A DNA stretch of 64,000 nt from Pseudorasbora parva (taxonomy: Eukaryota; Chordata; Actinopteri; Cypriniformes; Gobionidae), in the NCBI RefSeq assembly GCF_024679245.1, contig NC_090178.1:51330962-51394961 (forward strand), in the 5' to 3' direction. Below are positions 1 through 10,706 of the stretch, piece by piece. The position numbers and the translations under genes are program-made. Numbering within the stretch: position 1 is the stretch's first letter; each line of letters opens with the position of its first letter. The notes beneath the pieces are model-generated. The model had not been told where the DNA came from. It saw nothing but the letters and a program-made list of their open reading frames with translations, and did not search any database.

Positions 1-195
1 CTCTACCTGAAGCAAGGGTTACTACCAACTGCCTTTTGTTGCTCGCTCAAGCACATGATTATCAATGACTTTGCATGTTGATCAATACTAATTTATATAC
101 TTTGATCATTGGCAATGCCACAAAAGTTGATATTTGCTAAATATTTTAATTTGAGAGAGTAGTGTTTGCTAATACTGATCTGTTTTTCTCATCAG

Positions 196-296
196 ATGCG
201 GTCTTGAGCTTAAAGCCAATGAAAGTAGACGAATACATGGCCAAAGACTTGAAATATGCACCTGAGAGGACTGGTGGCGGTAGCAGAAAGAAGTAA
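196..296 (+). CDS. Terminal coding exon of an unidentified gene
   Basis: A splice acceptor (ttctcatcag) at 186-195 leads into an open frame ending in TAA at 294-296. It gives 32 C-terminal residues beginning AVLSLKPMKVDEYMAKDL and ending in a basic tail, GGGSRKK. The frame is entered in phase (AT|GCG); the ATG at 196 is not a start, because that frame stops after three codons. The rest of the gene lies left of the window. I do not recognise the protein. The nearest good polyadenylation signal is at 1346, so the 3' UTR would be about 1 kb and full of MITE sequence. Confidence 0.55.
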
Positions 297-369
297 CAAG
301 AAAGGAAGACTTAACCAGCTGTGTTTAATGTTGCCCAATGTTTGGGCCGTTTTTTTTAAAGGTTAAAAA

Positions 370-1300
370 AAGCTAGTTCACCCAAAAATGAAAATTCTGT
401 CATTTACTCCTCACCCTAATGTCGTTCCAGACCCGTATTAAGATATTTTATATTTACTCCGAGCTTTCTGTCCCTCCATTGAAAATGTATGTACGGTATA
501 CTGTCCATGTCCAGAAGGACCAGAAAGATAATAACATCATCAAAGTAGTCCATATGAGACATCAGTGGGTTGGATAGAATTTTTGCAATGAAAGCAATGA
601 AAATACATTTTGGTCCAAAAATAACAACAACATAAAAAGTGACAGTATACCGTACATACATTTTCAATGAAGGGACAGAAAGCTCTTGGACTAAATATAA
701 AATACCTTAAACTGTGTTCCGAAGATGAACGAAGGTCTTACGGGTGTGGAGCGACAAGGCGAGTCATTTAAAGGGTTAGTTCACCCAAAAATGAAATTGA
801 TGTCATTAACTCCTCCCCCTAATGTTGTTCCACACCCGTAAGACCTCCGTTCATCTTCACACACAGTTTAAGATATTTTATATTTTAGTCCCAGAGCATA
901 ATGCAGTATGCACACTATACTGTCCATGTCCAGAAAGGGAATAAAAACATCATCAAAGTAGTCCATATGAGACATCAGTGGGTTAATTAGAGTCTCTTGA
1001 AGCATCCAAAATACATTTGGGTCCAAAAATAACAAAAACTACGACTTTATTCAGCGTTGGCTTCTCTTCTGCGTTTGTTTTCAAACCTCAAATAAAGATT
1101 CAAACAGCCATGAATCAATGATTCGGATCGCCACAATGCTCTGGGACTAAAATATAAAATATCTTAAACTGTGTTCTGAAGAGGAATGGAGGTCTTACGG
1201 GTCTGGATTGACATTGGGGTGAGTCATTAATGACCTCAATTTCACTTTTGGGTGAACTAACCCTTTAATGACAGAATTTTTGGGTAAAGTAAAAGTTTGA
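370..1300. mobile_element. Nested inverted-repeat MITEs (TTCACCCAAAAATGA type)
   Basis: The inner copy runs from aaagggttagttcacccaaaa (about 771) to its reverse complement ttttgggtgaactaaccc (about 1247-1264). An outer, partly matching copy starts near 374 (agttcacccaaaaatga) and ends near 1283 (acagaatttttgggt). Inside, 440-520 and 640-720 are also inverted copies of each other. This end sequence is very common in cyprinid genomes. No coding capacity is visible; it is a non-autonomous DNA transposon cluster. Confidence 0.6.
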
Positions 1301-1345
1301 CATGTGTACAATTGATGTGAAAGGTTGGCACAATTGCAGCTATGT

Positions 1346-1351
1346 AATAAA
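1346..1351 (+). promoter_or_regulatory. Candidate polyadenylation signal
   Basis: AATAAA in the context tatgtaataaagcatg, the first canonical signal downstream of the TAA at 294. It lies just beyond the nested MITEs. Assignment to the upstream gene is inferred from position only. Confidence 0.35.
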
Positions 1352-1552
1352 GCATGTTTCCTACGTCAGTGAAATGTCTTTATTAATCTTCTTCCTGGTC
1401 TTCCTTTGACCAATTGGCTTCTTCCAAGCTGACTGTGCGTGTTTGCAAACTGTGTTTATGTATCCATTTCAAGGTGTTTGGTGTTACTGTTGAACACATC
1501 AATACTTCAGTGAAAACAGTTTAACAAAAACTATGTTGAAAAGCAGGACTTT

Positions 1553-1855
1553 ATAGTGACGTTGAAATTTCAACGTTGATTGGATTTGCAAAATCTAAAC
1601 TTAAATCAATGTTGGCAAATTCACCTATGTTGAGAAACATGACGTCGGAATGACGTTGCCATTTCAACGTGGATTAGATTTGCAAAATCTAAACTAAAAT
1701 CAATATTGTTTCAATGTTGGCAAATTCACCTATGTTGAGAAACATGACATTGGAAAGACGTTGCCATTTCAACGTTGATTAGATTTGCAAAATCTAAACA
1801 AAATTCAACGGTTATCCAACACTGGCACCTGACGTTGATTCAACAGTGGCTCAAT
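1553..1855. repeat. AACGTT-rich tandem repeat
   Basis: Roughly three diverged units share ccatttcaacgttgatt, agatttgcaaaatctaaac and aattcacctatgttgagaaacatgac. The motif style resembles the larger AACGTC array at 31620-32815, but the units are not identical. Confidence 0.6.
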
Positions 1856-2568
1856 GTTAAAATGCCAGCTGGGTTGGCCGATACATCGGAGCGTCTCTAG
1901 TTAGGAGTCTTATTCTTTCATTGGCTTGAGTCTGTGTCCAGATACATGAGAGTCAAAGGTGTCTTCTGCCAGTTTCTGGCTTCTTTCAGCAGCGTGGTTT
2001 AGATTCAGCCAGAGGAAAACGAAGAAAGATGAGCTTCAGCCATGCCTGCTCCAGTCTGGGGTTTCAGCAATAACTGTATGACATGGATCTAATAAACTTG
2101 TGTATGCTATGTAGACTGTACGACGATGAATCGTAGCCTACAACTCAAGTTAGTATAGAAGAATAAAACAGCCTGGTCTCATTGGCAAAATGTACCCGGG
2201 GCAGTAAAACAGCATTTTTTAATGTTTTTATTTATTTATTTTTACCATAGTCCATGACTTGTAAACAAATACATTTTGGAGTTTGCGTCACTTAACCAGC
2301 TCCATATATTCGACTTTCTGAACTATTAAGCTCGCTCGATAGCTCAGCTGGAACAGATTTGAATCACATTGATCAGTACGCATTGATATATTTTAATTGG
2401 CTAGTCAGTAGATAGCAAACACACTGTGAGATGATCATGCTCTATTTCCGCTGTCACAGAATGATTACAGGCTATCTTTGGTGCCAAGTCTGACTCTCTC
2501 TTTGCTGTAAGACATAGGACCACCGTTTTAAGAGCTACGACCACAGAAATCATGATTGGTCATCTTTC
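1856..2568. other. No gene recognised
   Basis: No supported coding region. An AATAAA occurs at 2091. A tRNA A-box-like string (tagctcagctgg) lies near 2340, without a convincing B box nearby. Confidence 0.4.
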
Positions 2569-3003
2569 TGTAAGGTACTAGAAGGAAACTAAGAGATCTA
2601 AATGCGATAAACTTATTTATTCGACAGAACTGCACAATGTTTACAAACAGTCCGAAGACCACAGGGAATACTCAATGAAGAGAGGCAGGAAAAGTGCAGA
2701 GCGACCAGGCAAGGAAACGGTGAACAGGCGGGTTCAGCGGGTCAGCGGGCTCGTGACGCAGGGAAGCAGTGGGCAGATCAACGTCAGGAATCCAGGAACA
2801 CGGGCGATCTCCCGGGAGAAACAAGGGCCGACACCAAGGACCATTGCAACGTTCTGACAATGAATGCTATCAGTGACACATATATGAAGGCAGCGGTGAT
2901 GAGTGCAGCAGGTGATGGTGCTCAGACAATTATCAGAATCCACGCCCCCAACACAACCTCACAACACAACGAGAATTAGACGATGGATTGATGAACCATG
3001 ACA
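2569..3003 (-). repeat. 3' LTR of gypsy element A
   Basis: 435 bp, starting TGTAAGGTACTAG and ending ACCATGACA. It is clearly homologous along its length to 13589-14041 (453 bp). Chromodomain coding sequence starts right next to it on the minus strand, so this is the 3' LTR. The flanks of the two LTRs (CTTTC and CTGAG) do not form a target duplication. Confidence 0.75.
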
Positions 3004-3014
3004 GTACTTCTCCC

Positions 3015-3941
3015 TTAGGAGTGCCGCCTGGAGCTCCCAGGAGGACCTACCTGTCGATTGTAATCATCAATAAGGGAGTGAACCAGTATGTCCCTTGCAG
3101 GAACCCAACTCCTCTCCTCCAGACCGTAACCTTCCCAATCCACCAAGTTCTGGAATCCGCGTCCCCTCCGTCTTGAGTCCAGAATACAATTTACTGTATA
3201 GGTTGGTTCCCCATCTACGAGACGCGGCAGAGGGGGCACCGGGGCTGGTGGAATAATGTGGGAATAAAACACTGGCTTTAATTTAGAAACATGGAACACA
3301 GGGTGAATCCTCCCGTACGCAGGAGGTAGTTTGAGGTGTACTGTCACCGGACTAAGAATTTTGGTGACAGGAAGCGGGCCTAAAAATTTAGGAGCCAGTT
3401 TATTACTCACGGAGTGGAGAGGAATGTTTCTGGATGAAAGCCACACCTTTTGACCCACAACGTAGACGGGAGGCTTAGACCGGTGGCAATCTCACGGGCT
3501 CTACTCCATCTGTGCCGCTACCTCTGGACGAAAGCGTGGGACCGCGACTTCGGATTCCAGACTGGGAAAAAGTGGTGGCTGGTACTCTAAGCTACACTCA
3601 AACGGAGTGAGGCCCTTGCCCGACATTGGTAGCGAATTTTGAGCCTACTCAATCCAAGAGAACTGCTGGCTCCAGGACGAAGGATTCTTGGAGGCTAAAC
3701 ATCGCAACCCTCTCTCAAGATCTTGGTTGGCCCGTTCAGTCTGACCATTACTATGGGGGTAAAACCCCGAAGACAGGCTAACCGTCGCCCCCAGTAATCT
3801 ACAGAATTCACAGCAAAATTTAGAAATAAATTGGGACCACCTGTTGGAAACCACGTCCATCGGAAGGCCATGTAAACGGAAGACTTGGTCAACGGCAGCT
3901 ACCGCTGTCTCCTTAGCCGTAGGTAGTTTAGCGGTAAAACT
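3015..3941 (-). pseudogene. Chromovirus gypsy integrase C-terminus and chromodomain (element A)
   Basis: Minus-strand fragments. 3860-3645 carries the end of the integrase core, including the catalytic Glu region ([12 protein letters not shown]). 3458-3015 carries the integrase C-terminal barrel ([13 protein letters not shown]), the linker [10 protein letters not shown] and a chromodomain ([27 protein letters not shown]). The two pieces are in different frames, so the ORF is broken. Upstream RT, RNase H and the integrase N-terminus are missing; the coding match stops near 3941 at unrelated sequence. The chromodomain marks the V-clade/chromovirus group of Ty3/gypsy. Confidence 0.75.
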
Positions 3942-4738
3942 TTACGGTAAGGGTACATGAATTATCATGAATTCATGCATTAATATCTCATGAATCATCA
4001 GGAACTAACAGGAATTCAAAGTCTTTCATTCATGACTTCGTGGATGAACAACACTTTAATTAAAACATTAACTAAGGTGAGTAAATCATCACACATTATG
4101 GTTTATTACACATAATCATTATGTTTTCTATGTTTAAAAATTGGTCTAATTCATGCATGTAAAACTACTTTCGAAAACAGAATTTATGCATGTATGAATG
4201 TATTTATGTAATTTGTGTATATTTCACCTACTATGATGTAATGTTGTTGTTGTTGTAGTTGCAATGTAACATTTTAAAATGGACCCCAGGAAGACTAGCT
4301 GTGTCAGACACAGACGAGGACATAGATGGATTAGTGCAAGTGCAAAGTTTATTATCAGAGGTAACGGACACATATGATGTGTGTTATTTTGGCAAGGTTG
4401 CCTGCTAAAATTTGTGTTATTTTGGCAAGATTGCCTGCTAAAATGTGTGTTATTTTGGCAAGGTTGCCTGCTAAAATTCGCACTCAGGGGTCTATATATC
4501 ACATAATAGTCGCTTCAACCCTCGGACATAGAAAACAACCCGCAGAAAAAAACGTGGACTTGGCAACATAGTGCAGTTGAGCTCTGTTGATGTCGCTTTG
4601 TTGCTCTGATTGGTTGTAGGTCTATCCAATCTTTCCTGGTTCAGTTGAAACACACCCCATAATCACAGCCCAATGGAGCAGTTTCAGCCTCATATTTTGA
4701 CTAGAATTGAGTATGACCACGTCAGGCTATATTATAAT
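3942..4738. other. Insert between two gypsy fragments
   Basis: Non-coding sequence separating the element A 3' end from the element B LTR. It includes an LTR fragment at 4302-4375 matching the start of the 4739 LTR, and three 33-bp repeats at 4381-4477. The rest (4480-4738) has the look of a dispersed cyprinid repeat, but I cannot name it. Confidence 0.4.
4381..4477. repeat. 33-bp tandem repeat, three copies
   Basis: The unit contains gtgttattttggcaaggttg and cctgctaaaat, beginning at 4381, 4414 and 4447. Differences between copies are single bases. Confidence 0.8.
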
Positions 4739-5071
4739 TGTCAGACACAGACGAGGACACAGATGGATTAGTGCAAGTGCAAAGTATTTATTCAGAGGTA
4801 ACGGACACAGGTGATACTTAGATGGATGGTGACACTCAGACGAAGGACAATGAAGGTGAAGACGATGATGATGAAGACGAAGATGGTTACAGGTGAGGGC
4901 TTCTAGGAAGGACAGGTAGTCGATGATGGGATCGGTGCAAGACCAGACAGTGAGTTTGAAGGTAAGGAGTGCTTTTGTAGTGATGACTGGTGATGGTGCA
5001 AAGGTGATTAGAATGCCAGTGATGGGGAACGAGAGGGTATGGCAGTGTCTGATGGCTGTGAGGGCGTGACA
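4739..5071 (-). repeat. 3' LTR of gypsy element B
   Basis: 333 bp, TGTCAGACACAG to GGCGTGACA, followed by a polypurine tract on the minus strand (plus strand gtaccccctccatggg) and then coding sequence. Its first 70 bases are repeated at 4302-4375. No second full LTR is seen on the 5' side. Confidence 0.65.
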
Positions 5072-5122
5072 GTACCCCCTCCATGGGTGGCTCCTGACGG
5101 CTGGGACGGGTGGTGACGGGGT

Positions 5123-6238
5123 CTACTCAGACCACTCCTCAGGACCGTAGTCTTCCCAATCCACCAGGTATTCTATCCGGGAACCCCGTCGCCACGAGTC
5201 GAGGATGGCTCTCACCTGGTAGACTGATGGGTCCTCGTCGATGGTAGGAGGAGGAGGTATGGCACCATCACCAGGATCTGTGGGTGAAGAAGCGACAGGT
5301 TCAGTGAAGGGCTTGAGCAGTGAAACATGAAACGAAGGTGATATTCTGTAGGTGGGAGGAAGGTGAAGGCGGTAGGTGACTTCGTTCAGCTGCCTGTCTA
5401 CCATGAATGGTCCGATGTACTGGGGACTCAGCTCACGGCAAGGCAGCCGGAGACGGATGTCCCTCGTAGAAAGCCAGACCTTCTGGCCTGGCTGGTACCA
5501 TGGCATGGGTCCGCGCTTGGCGTCAGCGTGGTGCTTGTGTCTCCGGACTGCCTGCTGGAGTTGCACGTGTGCTGAGTCCCAGACCCTCTCGCTCTGGCAG
5601 AACCAGTAATCCACCGCTGGGACCTCCAAGAGCTCACCCGTCCAGGGAAAGAGCGGTGGTTGGTAGCCGAGGACACATTGGAATGGGGTAAGCCCTGTGG
5701 TGGACTGCTGGAGTGAATTCTGGGCATATTCGGCCCAGGGCAGGTACTGGCTCCAGCTCTCCTGGTTCTGGTGGCAGTATACCTTCAGGAATCTCCCAAT
5801 CTCCTGGATCTTCTGTTCAGTCTGGCCATTGGTCTGAGGATGGTAAACTGATGAGAGGCTGACGGATACCCCTAGGAGACGGAAGAAGGTGGTCCACACT
5901 CTAGAGATGAATTGGGGTCCTCGGTCGGAAACGATGTCTTCCAGAAGCTCAAAATGTCGGAAGACTTGGATGAAGAGTGCCTCCGCGGTTTCCAATGCAG
6001 TAGGTAAACCTTTGAAGGGGATGAGTTTACAGGATTTTGAAAATCGGTCAACAACGACGAGGATACAGGTGAATCCTTCGGATGATGGCAGGTTGGTCAT
6101 GAAGTCGATCCGCAGATGGCTCCAGGGTTGCTCGGGGATTGGAAGAGGGACCAGCTTGCTCTCGGGGAGTCTCCTAGGGGTGTTGGCAATGGCGCAGACT
6201 GAACATCCCTTGACGAATCGGGAGACGTCCGGAGGCAT
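5123..6238 (-). pseudogene. Chromovirus gypsy integrase with truncated chromodomain (element B)
   Basis: 371 codons, open on the minus strand. It opens near the end of the integrase zinc finger ([11 protein letters not shown]), then the catalytic core with Asp in RIDFMTNLP, Asp in VSDRGPQF and Glu in GQTEQKIQE. The barrel ([13 protein letters not shown]), FHVSLLKPF and a chromodomain start ([14 protein letters not shown]) follow, then an early stop where the helix should continue. The order is the usual chromovirus RT-RH-INT-chromo. Best read as a decayed 3' half of a retroelement. Confidence 0.8.
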
Positions 6239-6250
6239 GGCGGGCCACTA

Positions 6251-7543
6251 GTAACAGTGGTGAAGGAGCGAGAGGGTTCTTCTCCTGCCTGGGTGTCCAG
6301 AGCCTGGTGACGAATGAGCCAAGTCCAGAAGGGGCAGGCGATGGTGAGGCGGGACATATAGGCGCCCTTCTGGACCTCCCGGCAGAGCAGGTTGCTGGGC
6401 GTTCTTCCGTTGGATCTGTTCGTGGAGCGCCCACTGGATCGGGCTGACAACCATGGCTGGAGGGAGGATGGTTTCAAGGTACTCGGTTCTCAGGGTCGGC
6501 TTGGTGGAGACAAGAAAGGGTATCCTCCCAGTTGTTCTGGTTCCCTGGGCAATACGTCACCTTGAAATTAAATCTGGTGAAGAAGAGGGTCCAGCGGGCC
6601 TGACGATGAATCAGCCTCTTGGCGTCACAAAGGTATCCAAGGTTACGATGGTCGGTGATGACTTCAAATGGATGTTCTGCTCCCTCCAGCCAGTGTCTCC
6701 ATTCCTCCAGGGTGAGCAGGAGCTCCCGGTTGCCGATGTCATAGTTCTGTTCCGCTGGGGATAGTTTCTTGGAGAAGAAGACGCATGGATGGAGTCGTGA
6801 GGGTGTCCCCTGCCGCTAAATTTGACGGTCTGAGAATTCAGGTGACGGTTGTCGATACATGGCCGCAAGCTTCCTTCCTTCTTGGCCATGAAGAAAAAGC
6901 ATGAAGCGGCAGGGGAGGTCGATGGACGGATGAACCCTTGCTGTAGCACTTCGTGCTCCTCCATGGCCTTCTGTTCCGGGATGGACAGAGGATAGATGCG
7001 GCCCTTTGGTAGAGTAGCCCCAGGCAGGAGGTCGATGGTGCAGTCCCATGGCCGATGGGGTGGTAGTTTGGTAACCAACCGCTTACTGAAGACATCCTGG
7101 AATGCCCGGTAAGCTGGAGGGATGGCCACGTTGACTTGAGTATCGGGGCTCTCTACTGAGGTGGACTGGACAGGTAGTGATGAAGGAACTGACGATGATG
7201 ATGGACCTTTTCGGCGAGGACGATGAATACAACGATCAAAGCAGTTCTCACCCCATTGCAGTATCTCTCTGGTGGACCAGTGGATATGCGGCTGGTGTAA
7301 TATTAACCAGGGGTGTCCCAGGATGATGTCTGCGGTTGACTCCTCCAGCACCATGAACGTGATGGTTTCCTCATGCAGACGACCAACGCGAAGTGTAAGT
7401 GTGGGGGAGAAATGGCGGACACGACCTCGGCCCAGCGGTTTTCCCTGAATGGTGGTGATTCTGAGGTGGACGGGACAATGTTGACGTTGGGCGGTTAGCT
7501 TTTCGAGGGTTTGCTGATTCTCAGTTTGCTGAACCCCAGTCAA
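6251..7543 (-). pseudogene. Gypsy protease / partial RT / RNase H remnant (element B)
   Basis: On the minus strand, 7543-6611 runs from a retropepsin end (ADIILGHPWLI) through the RT N-terminus (PKGRIYPLSIPEQKAMEE; SLRPCIDNRHLN). It then jumps into an RNase H segment in another frame ([15 protein letters not shown]). The RT catalytic part with YIDD is absent, so about 150 codons have been deleted. 6251-6830 holds RNase H and the connection to integrase in mixed frames. The element cannot be active. Confidence 0.65.
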
Positions 7544-8736
7544 CCCTGGGATTGTGTTTCAATAACCAGGGATGACCAAGGACAATGGGGATTAGAGGGG
7601 AGTCCGTGATGAAAAATGTAATGGTTTCAGTGTGGTTGCATGATATGAACAGTATAATGGTGTCAGTGGTGTGAGTGATCGTAGAGAGAGTTTGTCCGTT
7701 AAGGGCGTGCACAGCAATGAGGTTGGAGAGGAGAGTGAGGGGGATCTGGAGGGGGACCCTCTGCCTCGGAGTCCACCAACGCCTGGCAGTGATGAGATCC
7801 GGTTGCCCACTGCAATCTTGCCAGAAGGAGAGTCACGGACGAGGATTTCCCCAACGCACCTCCACCCGACAGTAACCCCCGTTCTACTGTCGGGCTCGAT
7901 ATTTTAACGGACACTGGTTGAGGAAATGCCCCGCTGCGCCAAAATAGAGACATAGGCCTCCCGTCCTCCAGCGTTCTCTCTGAGAGAGAGAAGCTGAGCT
8001 CGCCCCATCTGCATGGGCTTGTGATCGTTGGGTGGGCTGACCATGTCTCCGACCAGAAACTCTGGTGATCTCCTTGCGTGAATCCACTTGCACAGCCAAC
8101 TCCATGAGTCTGTTGAGGTTATTAGGCAGCTCCAGTGTGAAGATTTCTCATTGGACACGGTCAGCCAGCCCATGCAGGAAACGATCCCACTGCGCCTCCT
8201 TGTTCCATTTGCACTCTGCGGTCAAAGTCCGGAACTTGATGCTGTAATCAGAGACAGGTTGATTGCCTTGGCGAACCTCTGCGAGTCTCTGGGCCACCTC
8301 GCGACCCACCACAGCACAGTCGAAGACCTGTCTCATCTCTTCCAAGAGTGCATGGAAGGAGGAACAGCATGGATGTTCGTTTTTCCAAACCACCGTTCCC
8401 CACAGCGCAGCCCGTCCTGCCAGCAAATTAAGCACCAGTGCTACTCTAGAATTCTCTGTGGCAAATGTCATGGGCTGTAAAGAGAAAAACAGAGCATCTG
8501 GTTAATAAGGATCTACACAGATTAGGCTCGCCTGCATAATGTTCTGACGTGGGGATGCAAGGCTCGTGCTGGCCGTTGATGTTCGCTGGGTTTTGGGGAA
8601 CTGGCGGTGGGGAAGGTGCAGTGGGTTGTCTCAGTTGTTTTATCTGATTGGAGAGCTCGGACACCTGCGCCACAAGAGCCTGTACTGCCTGGGTGGTCGC
8701 TGTCACCCATTCATCCTGATGATCCATTCTCTTGAT
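7544..8736 (-). pseudogene. Gypsy gag and protease start (element A 5' half)
   Basis: Gag begins about 8726 on the minus strand (MDHQDEWVTATTQ) with coiled-coil-like ALVAQVSELSNQIKQL. Capsid segments follow at 8471-8148 (NLLAGRAALWGTVVW). A zinc knuckle lies near 7980 but its second Cys is Phe (CLYFGAAGHFLNQC). A protease fragment at 7712-7521 includes IVLGHPWLLKHNPRVDWGS. Frames change several times. At about 7500-7540 this runs straight into the protease of element B, so two distinct retropepsin ends lie back to back. Confidence 0.65.
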
Positions 8737-8740
8737 ACTG

Positions 8741-9107
8741 TGTGATAAGTTCGTGTGTATGGAAGGAAGAGGACACGGGGGTCGGCTGGACTGTTGATGC
8801 TTTCTCTTTATTTTAGTCTCTGAAAACTCAGCAGCACACTCAGGCGTGTGTCTCCAGTCAAAACTCATAAACAACAATAACTTCCAGTTTCCGCACTTCC
8901 GGCTTCCGGGTCAAACTCAGGGTCTCGTGGTTCGCATCAACAGTCCGTCTCTCTCTCTCCCAGGCTTCTGGTTCCACAGGCGTTTTATCCTCTCCCCTCG
9001 CCCATTACTGGAACAAGATACAGGTGTTATTAATCTGCGTCCAACCCACTCACTTACCGCTCTCTCTCCCGCTGCAGACCTCGCTGAACCACGCCCCCCT
9101 TGCCACA
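8741..9107 (-). repeat. 3' LTR of Gmr1-type copy 1
   Basis: 367 bp, TGTGATAAGTTCG to TTGCCACA. A C-run (plus strand cccccaccgcccgac) at 9110 is the polypurine tract on the coding strand. It differs from the right LTR by small indels and several bases. Confidence 0.85.
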
Positions 9108-9125
9108 TACCCCCACCGCCCGACT

Positions 9126-10605
9126 CAGGCCGGGGAGCCGTCCGGCCTGCAGCCCCCCCCCCCCATTTCTGGAGAGGAAGTCGGCCACAGGCATCTGAGC
9201 ACCCGGCCTGTGGACCACCTTGAATTTAAAAGGCTGAAGAGCTAGATACCAACGGGTGATCCGCGCGTTGGTCTCCTTCATGCGGTGGAGCCATTGGAGA
9301 GGAGCGTGGTCCGAACATAGGGTGAACTCCCGCCCCAGGCCCACCTGATGGCAAGGCACTCTTTTTCGATGGTGCTGTACTTAGCCTCTCTCTTCGAGAG
9401 CTTGCGGCTAATGTACAGCACCGGCCGCTCTCCCCCCTCCACCTCCTAGGCCAGGACTGCGCCCAACCCCCTGTCCGACGCATCAGTCTGCAACAAGAAA
9501 GGGAGAGAAAAGTCAGGGGAGTGTAAAAGCGGCCTGCCACATAGAGCAGCCTTAACTCGGGTAAAAGCCTGCTGGCACGGCTCCGTCCACTGGACCGTAT
9601 CTGGTAGCCCCTTTCTAGTAAGGTCAGTCAAAGGGCTGGTGAGGTCCGAATAATTTGGTATAAACCGTCTGTAATATCCTGCCAGCCCCAAGAACTGCCT
9701 TACCTCCTTTTTGGTCTTGGGTCTCGGACAGGTTGCAATCGCGGCAGTCTTATCAATTTGGGGACGCACCTGCCCATGACCCAAGTGGAAGCCCAGATAC
9801 CTTACTTCCACCCGCCCAATCGCACACTTTTTCGGATTGGCCGTGAGCCCCGCTCCTCTCAGCGACCTCAGGACCGCCCTGACATGCTGCATATGCCGCT
9901 GCCAATCGTGACTGTAAATCACGATATCATCCAGATAGGCAGCAGCATATGCGGCATGTGGACGCAAAATTCTATCCATGAGGTGCTGGAAGGTAGCGGG
10001 AGCCCCGAACAAACCGAAAGGAAGCGTGACAAATTGGTGCAATCCAAACAGCGTGGTGAAAGCTGTCTTTTCTTTGGACAATGGAGACAAGGGGATCTGC
10101 CAATAGCCCTTTGTTAAGTCCAATGTCGAATAAAATCGAGCCGTGCCCAGCCGATCAAGCAACTCGTCAACCCGCGGCATTGGATAAGCGCCGAATTTCG
10201 ACACAGCGTTCACCTTGCGATAGTCCACACAGAACCTGACCGAGCCGTCGGTTTTAGGAACCAAAACTATCGGGCCCGCCCAGTCACTGTTAGACTCCTC
10301 TATTACTCCCATATCGAGCATTGCCCCTAATTATTCCTGAACCACCTTTTTTTGTGTTCAGGTAACCGATACGGCCGGCTGCAAACTACCACGCCCGGCT
10401 CGGTCTCAATATGGTGCTGAATTAAGTCGGTCCGTCCCGGTAGGGGCGAGAACACGTCGGCAAACTCCGCCTGTAATTTTGATAAATCAGTGAGTTGGGA
10501 CGGTGAGAGGTGATCTCCACCAGGGGCCAGCGCGACTGATTGTGCCTTGATGCTCGCCTCTGGCCCGAGATCATCCTCCCCCCCGATCACCGTTGCCAAA
10601 AACAC
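9126..10605 (-). pseudogene. Gmr1-type reverse transcriptase and RNase H (copy 1)
   Basis: 10605-10327 is the connector to RT (FADVFSPLPGRTDL, VCSRPYRLPEHK). 10321-9446 is RT with FCVDYRKVNAVS, YSTLDLTKGYWQ and the catalytic YLDDIVIYS, then the RNase H start LLQTDASDRGLGAVLA. There a CAG-to-TAG change gives a stop at 9446-9448. 9359-9126 is the RNase H end (EFTLCSDHAPLQW, VADFLSRN) after a deletion. Catalytic motifs survive but the frame does not. Confidence 0.8.
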
Positions 10606-10706
10606 TGATTACACCTCATTCCATTTTATAGGAGATTGAGATGATATATTTGACGTGCCCCGTTCCTATCGGACCGTATCACTTCAAAATCGAGATCCCC
10701 GACCTG

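Noticed and set aside
2336..2352. tRNA gene or SINE
   Set aside because: An A-box-like string without a B box, acceptor pairing or poly(A)/tail.
3015..3458. Chromodomain protein as a host gene
   Set aside because: It is continuous with gypsy integrase and an LTR; the chromodomain is the normal tail of chromovirus integrase.
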